Part shown: positions 1 to 5,968 of the stretch, piece by piece
Position numbering within the stretch: the stretch's first letter is position 1
How the letters are laid out: the number at the start of each line of letters is the position of its first letter
DNA from: Nitrospinota bacterium
Lineage (GTDB): Bacteria > Nitrospinota > Nitrospinia > UBA9942
Length of the DNA stretch: 11,818 bases
Assembly: GCA_016234205.1 (NCBI GenBank)
Contig: JACRGN010000032.1
Coordinates: 1 to 11,818 of the forward strand
Direction of reading: 5' to 3'
The notes under the pieces: generated by a model
Databases searched by the model: none
The model's input: the letters and a program-made list of their open reading frames with translations, nothing else
Told to the model about the DNA's origin: nothing
Made by a program: the position numbers and the translations under genes

Positions 1-34
1 GTTCACGATTACACTCTATGAAATTATATGCCAT
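1..34 (-). CDS. Transposase, N-terminal 11 codons only (partial)
   Basis: On the minus strand an ATG at 34-32 opens a frame reading MAYNFIECNRE up to the window edge. It is preceded at an ideal 6-nt spacing by GGAGGG. The peptide resembles the N-terminus of DDE transposases of the IS1182/IS5-like group, which commonly start MAYNF and then have acidic, Asn and Arg residues. Only 34 nt are visible, so no catalytic residue can be checked. The start codon and ribosome binding site are clear; the family is an inference from a short match. Confidence 0.55.
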   Translation of the reverse strand, partial: MAYNFIECNRE

Positions 35-40
35 CTGTTT

Positions 41-46
41 CCCTCC
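41..46 (-). promoter_or_regulatory. Ribosome binding site of the transposase gene
   Basis: GGAGGG on the minus strand, six bases before the ATG at 34. It is one of the two best Shine-Dalgarno matches in the window and is the main reason to believe the 11-codon fragment is a real gene start. Confidence 0.7.
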
Positions 47-127
47 AGTATTGTTCGTTGATGGCATATATTATATCAAATATCTGATACTCTTATCTGT
101 TGTTTTTATTGTAAAATATTAGGGTTT

Positions 128-154
128 TTGCAACAGACTCAGTAGTGATATAAT
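128..154 (+). promoter_or_regulatory. Candidate extended -10 promoter of the glycan operon, next to the IS end
   Basis: A perfect TATAAT at 149-154 is preceded by TGa (146-148), the extended -10 motif of sigma-70 type promoters. A weak -35-like TTGCAA at 128-133 lies inside the IS terminal sequence at 15 nt spacing, shorter than optimal. Transcription would start near 161 and give an untranslated leader of about 53 nt to the ATG at 215. That leader has no recognisable Shine-Dalgarno. This is the only promoter-like sequence seen before the six-gene plus-strand operon, although read-through from the IS or from beyond the window cannot be excluded. Confidence 0.45.
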
Positions 155-214
155 AACAGAAAAAATGAATTAGTATATAAGCTTTCAAACCTTATAAATC
201 AGTTTATTTATTTA

Positions 215-1336
215 ATGAATATTATAGCTGTTACTCATGAGACATTCTGGCCTGTTAAAGGCGGCGGCGGCTCAAGGGTCTTCTGGACAATAAAGAAGAT
301 GCTGGAGAGGGGGCATAAAGTAACACTATATGCACCATGCGAATCTACCGACGGGTTGATGGATGCTCTGCCAGGCTTGAATTTTATAAATGGAGGCACA
401 ATAGGCAGATTCAAATCTAAAAACAAGGAACTTGTATATCTAAAGTTCATGTTAAGGCTGTCTAAATTCCTTATTTATTCGAAGGCAGAATGTATTTATA
501 CTCATATTGCTATCTCTGCTCTTCCCTCCGTCCTGTTGGGTAAGTTAAAAGGAATCCCTGTAGTATTTGATGTTGATGACATAATATCAGGTCTATCCTC
601 AAATAAATTCATATCAAAATTCGGTCCTCATATAGAATTTGCAGTTGCCAGATGGAGTAAAAGGGTAATATGTATGTCCATGGCGTTAAAGGAGGTCATG
701 GAAAAACACCGTGCAGGGGATGTCATTCATATTCCCCACGGAGTTGATTTGAGTCTGTTTAAATCAAGAGAGCCTGTAAAGGAAAATATTATTGTGTATT
801 GTGGCGGTATAGAGCCTCATGATGGTGTATGGCTGATCCCAGAGGCTGCAGAAAGGGTCATAAAAAAGTTTCCAGATATAATTTTTCTGATAATCGGTGA
901 AGGCAGGGGATTAGCTGAAGTAAAGAAATTAGTAGGTAATAAAAAACTTGGAAGAAATTTCTCTTTTACAGGATGGGTCAACCATGAGAATATCCCGGAA
1001 TATTTGAATAAGGCAAGAATAGGACTTATTACCCATATCAGGTCAAGTGCTACAGAGATTGCACTTGTAGTTAAAGGGCTTGAATACATGGCAATGGGGC
1101 TTCCTGTAATTGCCCCTGATCTCAAAGGGATGAGGGAGGAGATTGGAGAGAATGAAAGAGGTCTCCTTTTCAAACCGGAAGATTCAGAAGACCTTGCCAA
1201 TAAGATTATACATCTGCTTGAAGACCATGAACTTCAAAAAGAGATGGGAAAAAAGGGGAGGAAGTTTATTGAGAATAACTTTATTTGGGAAAGAAATGCA
1301 GAGAGGATAGTTCAGGTATGTGAGGATATAGAATAG
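215..1336 (+). CDS. GT4-family (GT-B fold) glycosyltransferase
   Basis: Probable cytoplasmic retaining glycosyltransferase that moves a sugar from a nucleotide donor to a growing lipid-linked glycan. The 373-residue length is normal for the family. The N-terminus has the glycine-rich acceptor-side loop KGGGGSR (15-21) after the first beta strand; DVDD lies at 119-122 and IPHGVD at 173-178. The C-terminal Rossmann domain starts near 190 (IVYCGGIEPHDG). The donor-binding segment reads KGLEYMAMGLP with K287 and E290. The usual first glutamate of the E-x7-E motif is not at the expected spacing (E281 is one residue off), as happens in several GT4 subgroups. There is no Shine-Dalgarno before the ATG; the start fits the family's N-terminus. 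It is the first gene of the operon and is followed after 1 nt by the deacetylase gene. Acceptor and sugar specificity are unknown. Confidence 0.9.
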   Translation: MNIIAVTHETFWPVKGGGGSRVFWTIKKMLERGHKVTLYAPCESTDGLMDALPGLNFINGGTIGRFKSKNKELVYLKFMLRLSKFLIYSKAECIYTHIAISALPSVLLGKLKGIPVVFDVDDIISGLSSNKFISKFGPHIEFAVARWSKRVICMSMALKEVMEKHRAGDVIHIPHGVDLSLFKSREPVKENIIVYCGGIEPHDGVWLIPEAAERVIKKFPDIIFLIIGEGRGLAEVKKLVGNKKLGRNFSFTGWVNHENIPEYLNKARIGLITHIRSSATEIALVVKGLEYMAMGLPVIAPDLKGMREEIGENERGLLFKPEDSEDLANKIIHLLEDHELQKEMGKKGRKFIENNFIWERNAERIVQVCEDIE

Positions 1337-1337
1337 T

Positions 1338-2270
1338 ATGTATCTCTTAATTACAATAGACACTGAAAACCCATATAAAGATACACCTATGGAAGATTGG
1401 ATATACTGTAATTTTAATGGGGAATGTTTTGGTATTGAAAGGATAATGAATGCCCTTGATAAACATGGGATAAGAGGGACATTTTTTGTTGATGTATATG
1501 AGAGATACAATTCAGGCAATGAGAAGATTGCAGATGTTTGCAGGTTGATTGATAAGAAGGGGCATGATGTAGAACTACACACTCATCCGGTTGAAGGAAA
1601 CTTATCAGATATGCCCTTTGAGAAGCAAAAGGAAATTATTTCTGACGGTGTAAAATTTATATCATCAATATTAAATAAAAGTCCGGTAGCACACAGGGCA
1701 GGAAGCTATATGGCAGACCTTGATACATTGAAGGCGCTTAAAGAAAATGGTATTTTGATAGATAGCAGTAATTTTTTTGAGGTTTCGCCTCTCGGTATAA
1801 CGAAAAATAGGGCAATTTTTTATGACGGAGTTTTTGAGATACCTGTCACCTATTTCCATGTCCCCTTTAAGCCAATAATAAAATTAATAGGTAAGACACT
1901 GGGGAGAAAGATATTTTACAATGGAAATTGCAAGTATGATATAAATTGGTGCAGCCTTTCAGGGCTAAAGTCAATGATAGAGAGATACAGGAGGGCTGAT
2001 GTGAGAATCGTAAATCTCTTTATGCACAGCTTTAGTTTTATTGATGAGGAGAGTCAGTTTATAAATATCCATGACCTTAATAAATTTGAGGAGGTAATAG
2101 CCTATCTAAAAAATCTTGAGGGGATAAATTTTATAACCATGAGAGAGGCTGCCACAAGATTTCAGAGCGATTTAAGTTTTAAAAAATATATTCTTAACGG
2201 AAACGATAAGGTTCCATTATCGCTATTTGGTGTAGATTTACACAAATTTATCAGAAGAAAATATGTCTAA
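1338..2270 (+). CDS. Polysaccharide deacetylase family protein (NodB homology domain)
   Basis: Likely metal-dependent CE4-type deacetylase removing an acetyl group from an N-acetylhexosamine of a glycan or glycolipid. Motif 1 is IDTE (D8, E10), with D8 as predicted base. Motif 2 is HTHP (81-84), whose two histidines would bind the metal with an Asp. Motif 3 is AHRAGSY with R120. The last motif is FMHSF with H230. No signal peptide is visible, so it is probably cytoplasmic or acts on a membrane-bound intermediate, as deacetylases inside O-antigen loci often do. Its length of 310 is typical. The start is one base after the preceding stop (TAG-T-ATG), and its 3' end overlaps the wecB start by 8 nt, indicating translational coupling. 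The substrate is not shown by the sequence. Confidence 0.88.
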   Translation: MYLLITIDTENPYKDTPMEDWIYCNFNGECFGIERIMNALDKHGIRGTFFVDVYERYNSGNEKIADVCRLIDKKGHDVELHTHPVEGNLSDMPFEKQKEIISDGVKFISSILNKSPVAHRAGSYMADLDTLKALKENGILIDSSNFFEVSPLGITKNRAIFYDGVFEIPVTYFHVPFKPIIKLIGKTLGRKIFYNGNCKYDINWCSLSGLKSMIERYRRADVRIVNLFMHSFSFIDEESQFINIHDLNKFEEVIAYLKNLEGINFITMREAATRFQSDLSFKKYILNGNDKVPLSLFGVDLHKFIRRKYV

Positions 2271-3450
2271 AAAATTAAAAGTAATGACCATAATCGGAAC
2301 AAGGCCAGAGGCAATCAAGATGTTTCCTGTTATAAGGGAAATGGAGAGGTATCCGGAAAAGATTAAGCCATTCGTTGTATTGACAGGACAGCACACCGGA
2401 ATGCTCAAGCAAATGCACACCTTCTTTAAAATCAAAGAGGATTATAACCTTAATATCATGTCCTATGGACAGGACCTCTTTACCGTTTCTTCGCGGATTA
2501 TCAGCAGATTTAAAAAGGTGCTGGAGAGATTTAAGCCTGACCTGCTTCTTGTTCAGGGGGATACAACAACGGTTTTCATTTCAGCACTATCAGCATTTTA
2601 TCTGAAAATACCTGTTGCCCATATAGAAGCGGGACTGCGAAGTTTTAATAAATACCAGCCCTTCCCTGAGGAAATAAATCGCAGATTGACATCATCTCTA
2701 TCTGACCTCCACTTCGCACCAACAGTAAAGGATAAAAATAATTTGGTAAGAGAAGGGGTTAGCCCGGAGAATATATTTGTAACAGGAAACACGGTTGTTG
2801 ATGCAGTATCTATGGTGCTGGAAAAAGAAACAAATGCAGGAGGTGGGCTATTAAAAAGATTAAACTTTCGACCTCCCCTTAATCCCATCCTTACGAAGGA
2901 GGGGAAAGGGGAGGTTGTGGATAAGAATATCATTCTTGTAACTGCCCATCGCCGTGAGAATTTTGGCAAGCCACTACAGAATATCTGCAAGGCATTAAAG
3001 ATTATTGCAAAAAGATACCCTGAATATCGTGTAATTTATCCTGTGCATCCGAATCCAAATGTAAGAAATACTGTCTATTCTGAATTAAAGGATATTTCAG
3101 GAATCTCTTTAACAAGACCATTAAGCTATGGAGATTTTATTCATTTGATGAAAATCTCCTCTCTTATATTAACAGACTCAGGCGGTATTCAGGAAGAGGC
3201 GTGCGTCCTCGGCAAACCTGTCCTTATCCTGAGAGATGTTACGGAGAGACCAGGGGTAATAGATGCAGGTATCGGAAGAATAATAGGAAGCAAGACAGAA
3301 GATATTATTGCGGAGACATCTAAATTGATAAAGAAGTTTAATTCAAATAAATCTAAAATCCAAAATCTAAAATCTAAAGTTCAAAAGCCCTTCGGTGACG
3401 GGAGGGCAGGAGAGAGGATTGTAAAGGTAATATTAAAACGGTTGGGGTAA
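2263..3450 (+). CDS. wecB: UDP-N-acetylglucosamine 2-epimerase (non-hydrolysing)
   Basis: Interconverts UDP-GlcNAc and UDP-ManNAc in the cytoplasm, supplying ManNAc or ManNAc-derived sugars. Family signatures appear in order: GTRPEAIKM near the N-terminus, QGDTTT with D100, HIEAGLRS with E122, PEEINR with E136, TAHRREN with H229, YPVHPNPNVR, and LTDSGGIQEEA with the following LGKPVL. D100, E122, E136 and H229 match the E. coli catalytic Asp95, Glu117, Glu131 and His213. The offset jumps from 5 to 16 residues before the histidine because 15 codons of a palindromic repeat (2871-2915) are inserted there. A second A-rich repeat replaces the loop before PFGDG near the C-terminus. These make the protein 395 residues, longer than the usual roughly 375. 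All catalytic residues remain, so it is probably active. WbpI-like epimerases of diacetamido sugars are the alternative. Confidence 0.93.
   Translation: MSKKLKVMTIIGTRPEAIKMFPVIREMERYPEKIKPFVVLTGQHTGMLKQMHTFFKIKEDYNLNIMSYGQDLFTVSSRIISRFKKVLERFKPDLLLVQGDTTTVFISALSAFYLKIPVAHIEAGLRSFNKYQPFPEEINRRLTSSLSDLHFAPTVKDKNNLVREGVSPENIFVTGNTVVDAVSMVLEKETNAGGGLLKRLNFRPPLNPILTKEGKGEVVDKNIILVTAHRRENFGKPLQNICKALKIIAKRYPEYRVIYPVHPNPNVRNTVYSELKDISGISLTRPLSYGDFIHLMKISSLILTDSGGIQEEACVLGKPVLILRDVTERPGVIDAGIGRIIGSKTEDIIAETSKLIKKFNSNKSKIQNLKSKVQKPFGDGRAGERIVKVILKRLG
2871..2915. repeat. 45-bp palindromic element inserted in frame in wecB
   Basis: Perfect 10-bp outer arms ACCTCCCCTT (2871-2880) and AAGGGGAGGT (2906-2915). 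Inside them a second 10-bp stem, 2883-2892 with 2896-2905, has one mismatch (A2887 with G2901), closed by a 3-nt loop ACG at 2893-2895; AA at 2881-2882 is a bulge. The length is exactly 45 nt, so 15 codons are added and the frame is kept. It falls in the variable loop just before the conserved strand leading to H229. It looks like a dispersed palindrome of the kind found between genes, here captured inside a gene. Confidence 0.75.
3349..3386. repeat. A-rich imperfect direct repeat (AAATCTAAAATC type) inside wecB
   Basis: The segment repeats AAATCTAAA and AAATCCAAA variants about four times and encodes KSKIQNLKSKVQK. It replaces the loop that precedes the conserved (P)FGDG motif near the C-terminus of WecB proteins. 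The peptide is not expected from the family and the DNA is low-complexity, so it is best read as a repeat-derived insertion or replacement that kept the frame. A plain lysine-rich loop in an AT-rich genome is the alternative. Confidence 0.55.
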
Positions 3451-3453
3451 AAA

Positions 3454-4053
3454 ATGATTAGCAAAAGGGCAGTTATTCATCCCAATGTAAGACTTGGTAA
3501 AAATTGTTTTATAGAGGACTTTGCAATAATTGGTGCACCTCCAAAAGGGTATGGTATTGGAGAGTTAGAAACTGTTATTGGAGATAATGCAATAATCAGG
3601 TCTCATACTGTAATTTATGCAGGCAACAAGATAGGAAATAATTTCCAGACAGGCAATAAGGCAAATATAAGGGAAATGAATGAAATCGGAGATGATGTAA
3701 GCATAGGAACTTTATCGGTTGTCGAACATCATATAAAAATTGGAAACAGGGTTAGAATTCATACACAGGTATTTATCCCTGAGTTTACAATCCTTGAAGA
3801 TGAATGCTGGATAGGACCAAATGTCGTGATAACAAATGCCAAATATCCCAAATCACCCACCGCAAAACAGGAGTTGAGAGGCGCGCATATTAAGCAATTT
3901 GCAATAATCGGGGCGAACAGCACACTTCTACCCGGAGTGATTATCGGAGAGCATTCCATCGTTGGAGCCGGAAGCGTTGTAACCAAGGATGTGCAGGCTA
4001 ATGCAGTTGTAGCAGGCAATCCTGCAAATATCATTAAACAGATAGATATATGA
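3454..4053 (+). CDS. Hexapeptide-repeat (left-handed beta-helix) N-acyltransferase, WbpD-like
   Basis: Probable acetyl-CoA-dependent N-acetyltransferase acting on an amino-sugar nucleotide. The 199 residues are almost entirely [IV]-G-x-x-x-x hexapeptide repeats (for example IGDNAI, IGNNFQ, IGDDVS, IGNRVR, IGPNVV, IGANST, IGEHSI, VGAGSV), which fold into a trimeric left-handed beta-helix. The central EHHIKIG and WIGPNVVITNAKYP segments match the subgroup that includes WbpD/WlbB, acetylating the 3-amino group of UDP-GlcNAc3NA, as I recall it. The start follows the wecB stop by 3 nt, with GGGG about six bases upstream as a weak Shine-Dalgarno. It ends with an ATGA overlap into the GT2 gene. The oxidoreductase two genes downstream supports an amino-sugar role, but no aminotransferase is visible, so the exact substrate is open. 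Confidence 0.85.
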   Translation: MISKRAVIHPNVRLGKNCFIEDFAIIGAPPKGYGIGELETVIGDNAIIRSHTVIYAGNKIGNNFQTGNKANIREMNEIGDDVSIGTLSVVEHHIKIGNRVRIHTQVFIPEFTILEDECWIGPNVVITNAKYPKSPTAKQELRGAHIKQFAIIGANSTLLPGVIIGEHSIVGAGSVVTKDVQANAVVAGNPANIIKQIDI

Positions 4054-4967
4054 GAGAACCTTTTTTATCCATAATCCTGCCTGCCTATAACGAGGCAGGA
4101 AATATTCCAGAAGTCCTAAAAAAGATTTACAAGGTCTTTTTAACGATGAATCTCGACGGGGAGGTATTGATAATAAATGATGGAAGTATGGATAATACGG
4201 GGATTGTATCGGAGAGCCTCAAAGAAAAGTATCCCTTTCTTCATGTCTTTCATCATAAGAAAAACAGAGGACTTACCGAAAGCCTTATGACAGGCTTCAA
4301 TCATGTGAAAGGGGATGTAATTATTTTCTTATGCTCAGACCTTGAATCGGACCCGGAAGATGACATCCCAAAACTTCTTTCGGGCATCGAGGAGGGATAC
4401 GATATGGTGGTGGGGTGGAGAGAGAATAGAAAAGACGGGAAACTGGCAACATCAAAGATTTATAATTTTCTATCCCGCATCCTCTTCGGAGTTACCCTGC
4501 ATGACCAGAACTGGATAAAGGCGTTTAAAAGAGATGTTTTGGACGCCCTCCCCCTCCGCTCAAACTGGCATAGATTCATTGTCCCTCTCGCATACCATGA
4601 AGGATATAAAATAAAGGAAGTTAAAACAAAATGGTATCCGAGGAAATACGGAACATCAAAATATGGTATTGGCAGATTATTCTCTGCCATGATAGATTTG
4701 ATAGTCGTTAAGTTTCGTCTCTCTTTTATAAAGAGACCGATGTTTTTCTTCGGCTCCATTGGTATCTCGTTATTTTTCGCAGGCTTTTCTATCAATTTTC
4801 TGCAGGTTATAGGTGATTTTTTCTTTCATTATGAAATAAAGGAGCATGTGCCGATGCTCATACTTGGTATTGCATTGATGATACTCGGATTTCAATTGAT
4901 TTCCATAGGACTCCTTGGAGAGCTGGTGGTAGATTATACATCTAAACCGAAAGGAGGAAAAGAGTGA
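4050..4967 (+). CDS. GT2-family glycosyltransferase with two C-terminal membrane helices (DPM/undecaprenyl-phosphate type)
   Basis: GT-A fold inverting glycosyltransferase of the dolichyl- or undecaprenyl-phosphate sugar synthase type. The N-terminus SIILPAYNEAGNI and the NDGS motif (D44) bind the nucleotide; SDLESDP (96-102) is the metal-binding D-x-D-like motif. The acceptor-side stretch WYPRKYGTSKYGIGRL precedes two hydrophobic segments at about 231-255 and 267-290. Such enzymes load a sugar onto a polyprenyl phosphate on the cytoplasmic face, and the product is then used by GT-C enzymes outside. A GT39-like protein in the converging operon would be a suitable user, but that pairing is inference. 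Length of 305 is normal. Starts in an ATGA overlap and ends in a GTGA overlap with the next gene. Confidence 0.9.
   Translation: MREPFLSIILPAYNEAGNIPEVLKKIYKVFLTMNLDGEVLIINDGSMDNTGIVSESLKEKYPFLHVFHHKKNRGLTESLMTGFNHVKGDVIIFLCSDLESDPEDDIPKLLSGIEEGYDMVVGWRENRKDGKLATSKIYNFLSRILFGVTLHDQNWIKAFKRDVLDALPLRSNWHRFIVPLAYHEGYKIKEVKTKWYPRKYGTSKYGIGRLFSAMIDLIVVKFRLSFIKRPMFFFGSIGISLFFAGFSINFLQVIGDFFFHYEIKEHVPMLILGIALMILGFQLISIGLLGELVVDYTSKPKGGKE
4951..4957 (+). promoter_or_regulatory. Strong ribosome binding site fixing a GTG start
   Basis: AAGGAGG six bases before the GTG at 4964. It is the best Shine-Dalgarno on the plus strand and supports GTG as the true start of the oxidoreductase gene. It lies inside the last codons of the GT2 gene. 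Confidence 0.8.
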
Positions 4968-5968
4968 TAGGCATCGGCGTAATAGGATGCGGTTATTGGG
5001 GGCCTAATCTCATAAGAAACCTCTATGAATTGGAAGATTGTCGGCTATCGGCAGTATGCGATCTTAAAGAGGATAGACTAAATTATATAAAACGGAGATT
5101 TAACGGAGTCCATACTACAACAGATTATAAAGAGATTCTTAAATCCAAAGAAATCGAGGGTGTGGTTATAGCTACGCCAATATCAACCCATTTTGATATA
5201 GCGAAGGAGGCTCTCATTTCAGGAAAGGATGTCCTCGTCGAAAAACCTTTATCATCATCGGCAGACAAATGCGGGGAATTGATCAAAATTGCAAAGGATA
5301 ATAAGAGGGTTCTGATGGCGGGGCATACCTTTATATATAACGCTGCAGTGAGGAAGCTAAAGGAGATTATGGAGACAGGTGATATAGGAGATATATATTA
5401 TATTTACTCAAAGCGTCTCAATCTGGGAATAATAAGAAACGATGTTAATGCCTTATGGAACTTCGCCCCGCACGACCTCTCCATACTGCTCTATCTGCTC
5501 GAAAAAGAACCTGTAAAAGTAGGTGCAAAGGGATACTCATTTATACAGAAGGGAATAGAAGATGTGGTTTTCATGACCCTCGATTTCCCAGGTAATATCG
5601 GCGCCCATATCCATATAAGCTGGCTCGACCCGAATAAGACAAGGGGCATGACCGTTGTTGGAAGCAAGAAAATGGTAGTTTATAATGACCTCAGTCCTGA
5701 CGCAAAAATTATAATTTATGACAAAGGGGTGATGAATGGGTTTGAAAACTTTGGAGATTTTCAGCTTCTTTTAAGGAGCGGTGATATACACATCCCTAAG
5801 ATTAATTTCAAAGAACCCCTGAAAGTTGAGTGCAGTCATTTCATCGAATGTATAAAGGAGAGGAAAGAGCCTCTCACAAATGGCGATCATGGGTTGAAGG
5901 TGGTAAAAATACTAGAAGCTGCCCAGAGGTCTCTTAAAGAGGATGGGATACCTCAGTCTCTGAAGTAA
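4964..5968 (+). CDS. Gfo/Idh/MocA-family NAD(P)-dependent sugar-nucleotide oxidoreductase (WlbA/WbpB-like)
   Basis: Two-domain dehydrogenase that probably oxidises a hydroxyl of a UDP-sugar, most likely C3 of a UDP-GlcNAc derivative, in the cytoplasm. The N-terminal Rossmann fold has GCGYWG (8-13), followed by the VCD acidic residue that selects the cofactor ribose. EKP (93-95) carries the conserved lysine K94, and FAPHDLS carries H170 and D171 of the catalytic region. The GYWGPN signature and the RLNLGIIRNDVNALWNF stretch resemble the subgroup found in amino-sugar loci. The GTG start overlaps the previous stop as GTGA and has a strong Shine-Dalgarno. Length of 334 is typical. Its 3' end overlaps the converging GT39 gene by 16 bp. 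Substrate assignment is inference from family and neighbours. Confidence 0.87.
   Translation: MIGIGVIGCGYWGPNLIRNLYELEDCRLSAVCDLKEDRLNYIKRRFNGVHTTTDYKEILKSKEIEGVVIATPISTHFDIAKEALISGKDVLVEKPLSSSADKCGELIKIAKDNKRVLMAGHTFIYNAAVRKLKEIMETGDIGDIYYIYSKRLNLGIIRNDVNALWNFAPHDLSILLYLLEKEPVKVGAKGYSFIQKGIEDVVFMTLDFPGNIGAHIHISWLDPNKTRGMTVVGSKKMVVYNDLSPDAKIIIYDKGVMNGFENFGDFQLLLRSGDIHIPKINFKEPLKVECSHFIECIKERKEPLTNGDHGLKVVKILEAAQRSLKEDGIPQSLK

Larger units (their letters stand above)
1..140 (-). mobile_element. Terminal part of an insertion sequence (IS1182-like), truncated by the window edge
   Basis: The left edge carries the start of a transposase gene reading leftward (first 11 codons at 34..1) preceded by a strong ribosome binding site and about 100 bp of AT-rich leader. 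Read on the minus strand, the leader begins near 140 with GAGTCTGTTGCAAAAACC, which looks like a transposon terminal inverted repeat. The IS1182 assignment rests on my recollection of the transposase N-terminus (MAYNFIE...) and is not proven. The exact boundary and any target duplication cannot be fixed because the other end lies outside the window. The insertion sits directly upstream of the polysaccharide operon. Confidence 0.55.

Noticed and set aside
141..214. Riboswitch or RNA gene in the leader before the GT4 gene
   Set aside because: Only about 75 bases, AT-rich, with no stable stem or known aptamer pattern; nothing beyond the promoter-like motif is seen.
2871..2915. Palindrome in wecB as a transcription terminator or attenuator
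   Set aside because: No T-tract follows on either strand, and it is in the middle of an intact reading frame. An in-frame inserted repeat fits better.
2871..2915. Palindrome as evidence that wecB is a pseudogene
   Set aside because: The inserted length is 45 nt, the frame is open throughout, and all four catalytic residues remain.
2598..2990. Minus-strand open frame of 130 codons across wecB
   Set aside because: It is antisense to the catalytic core of the epimerase, whose residues are all accounted for.
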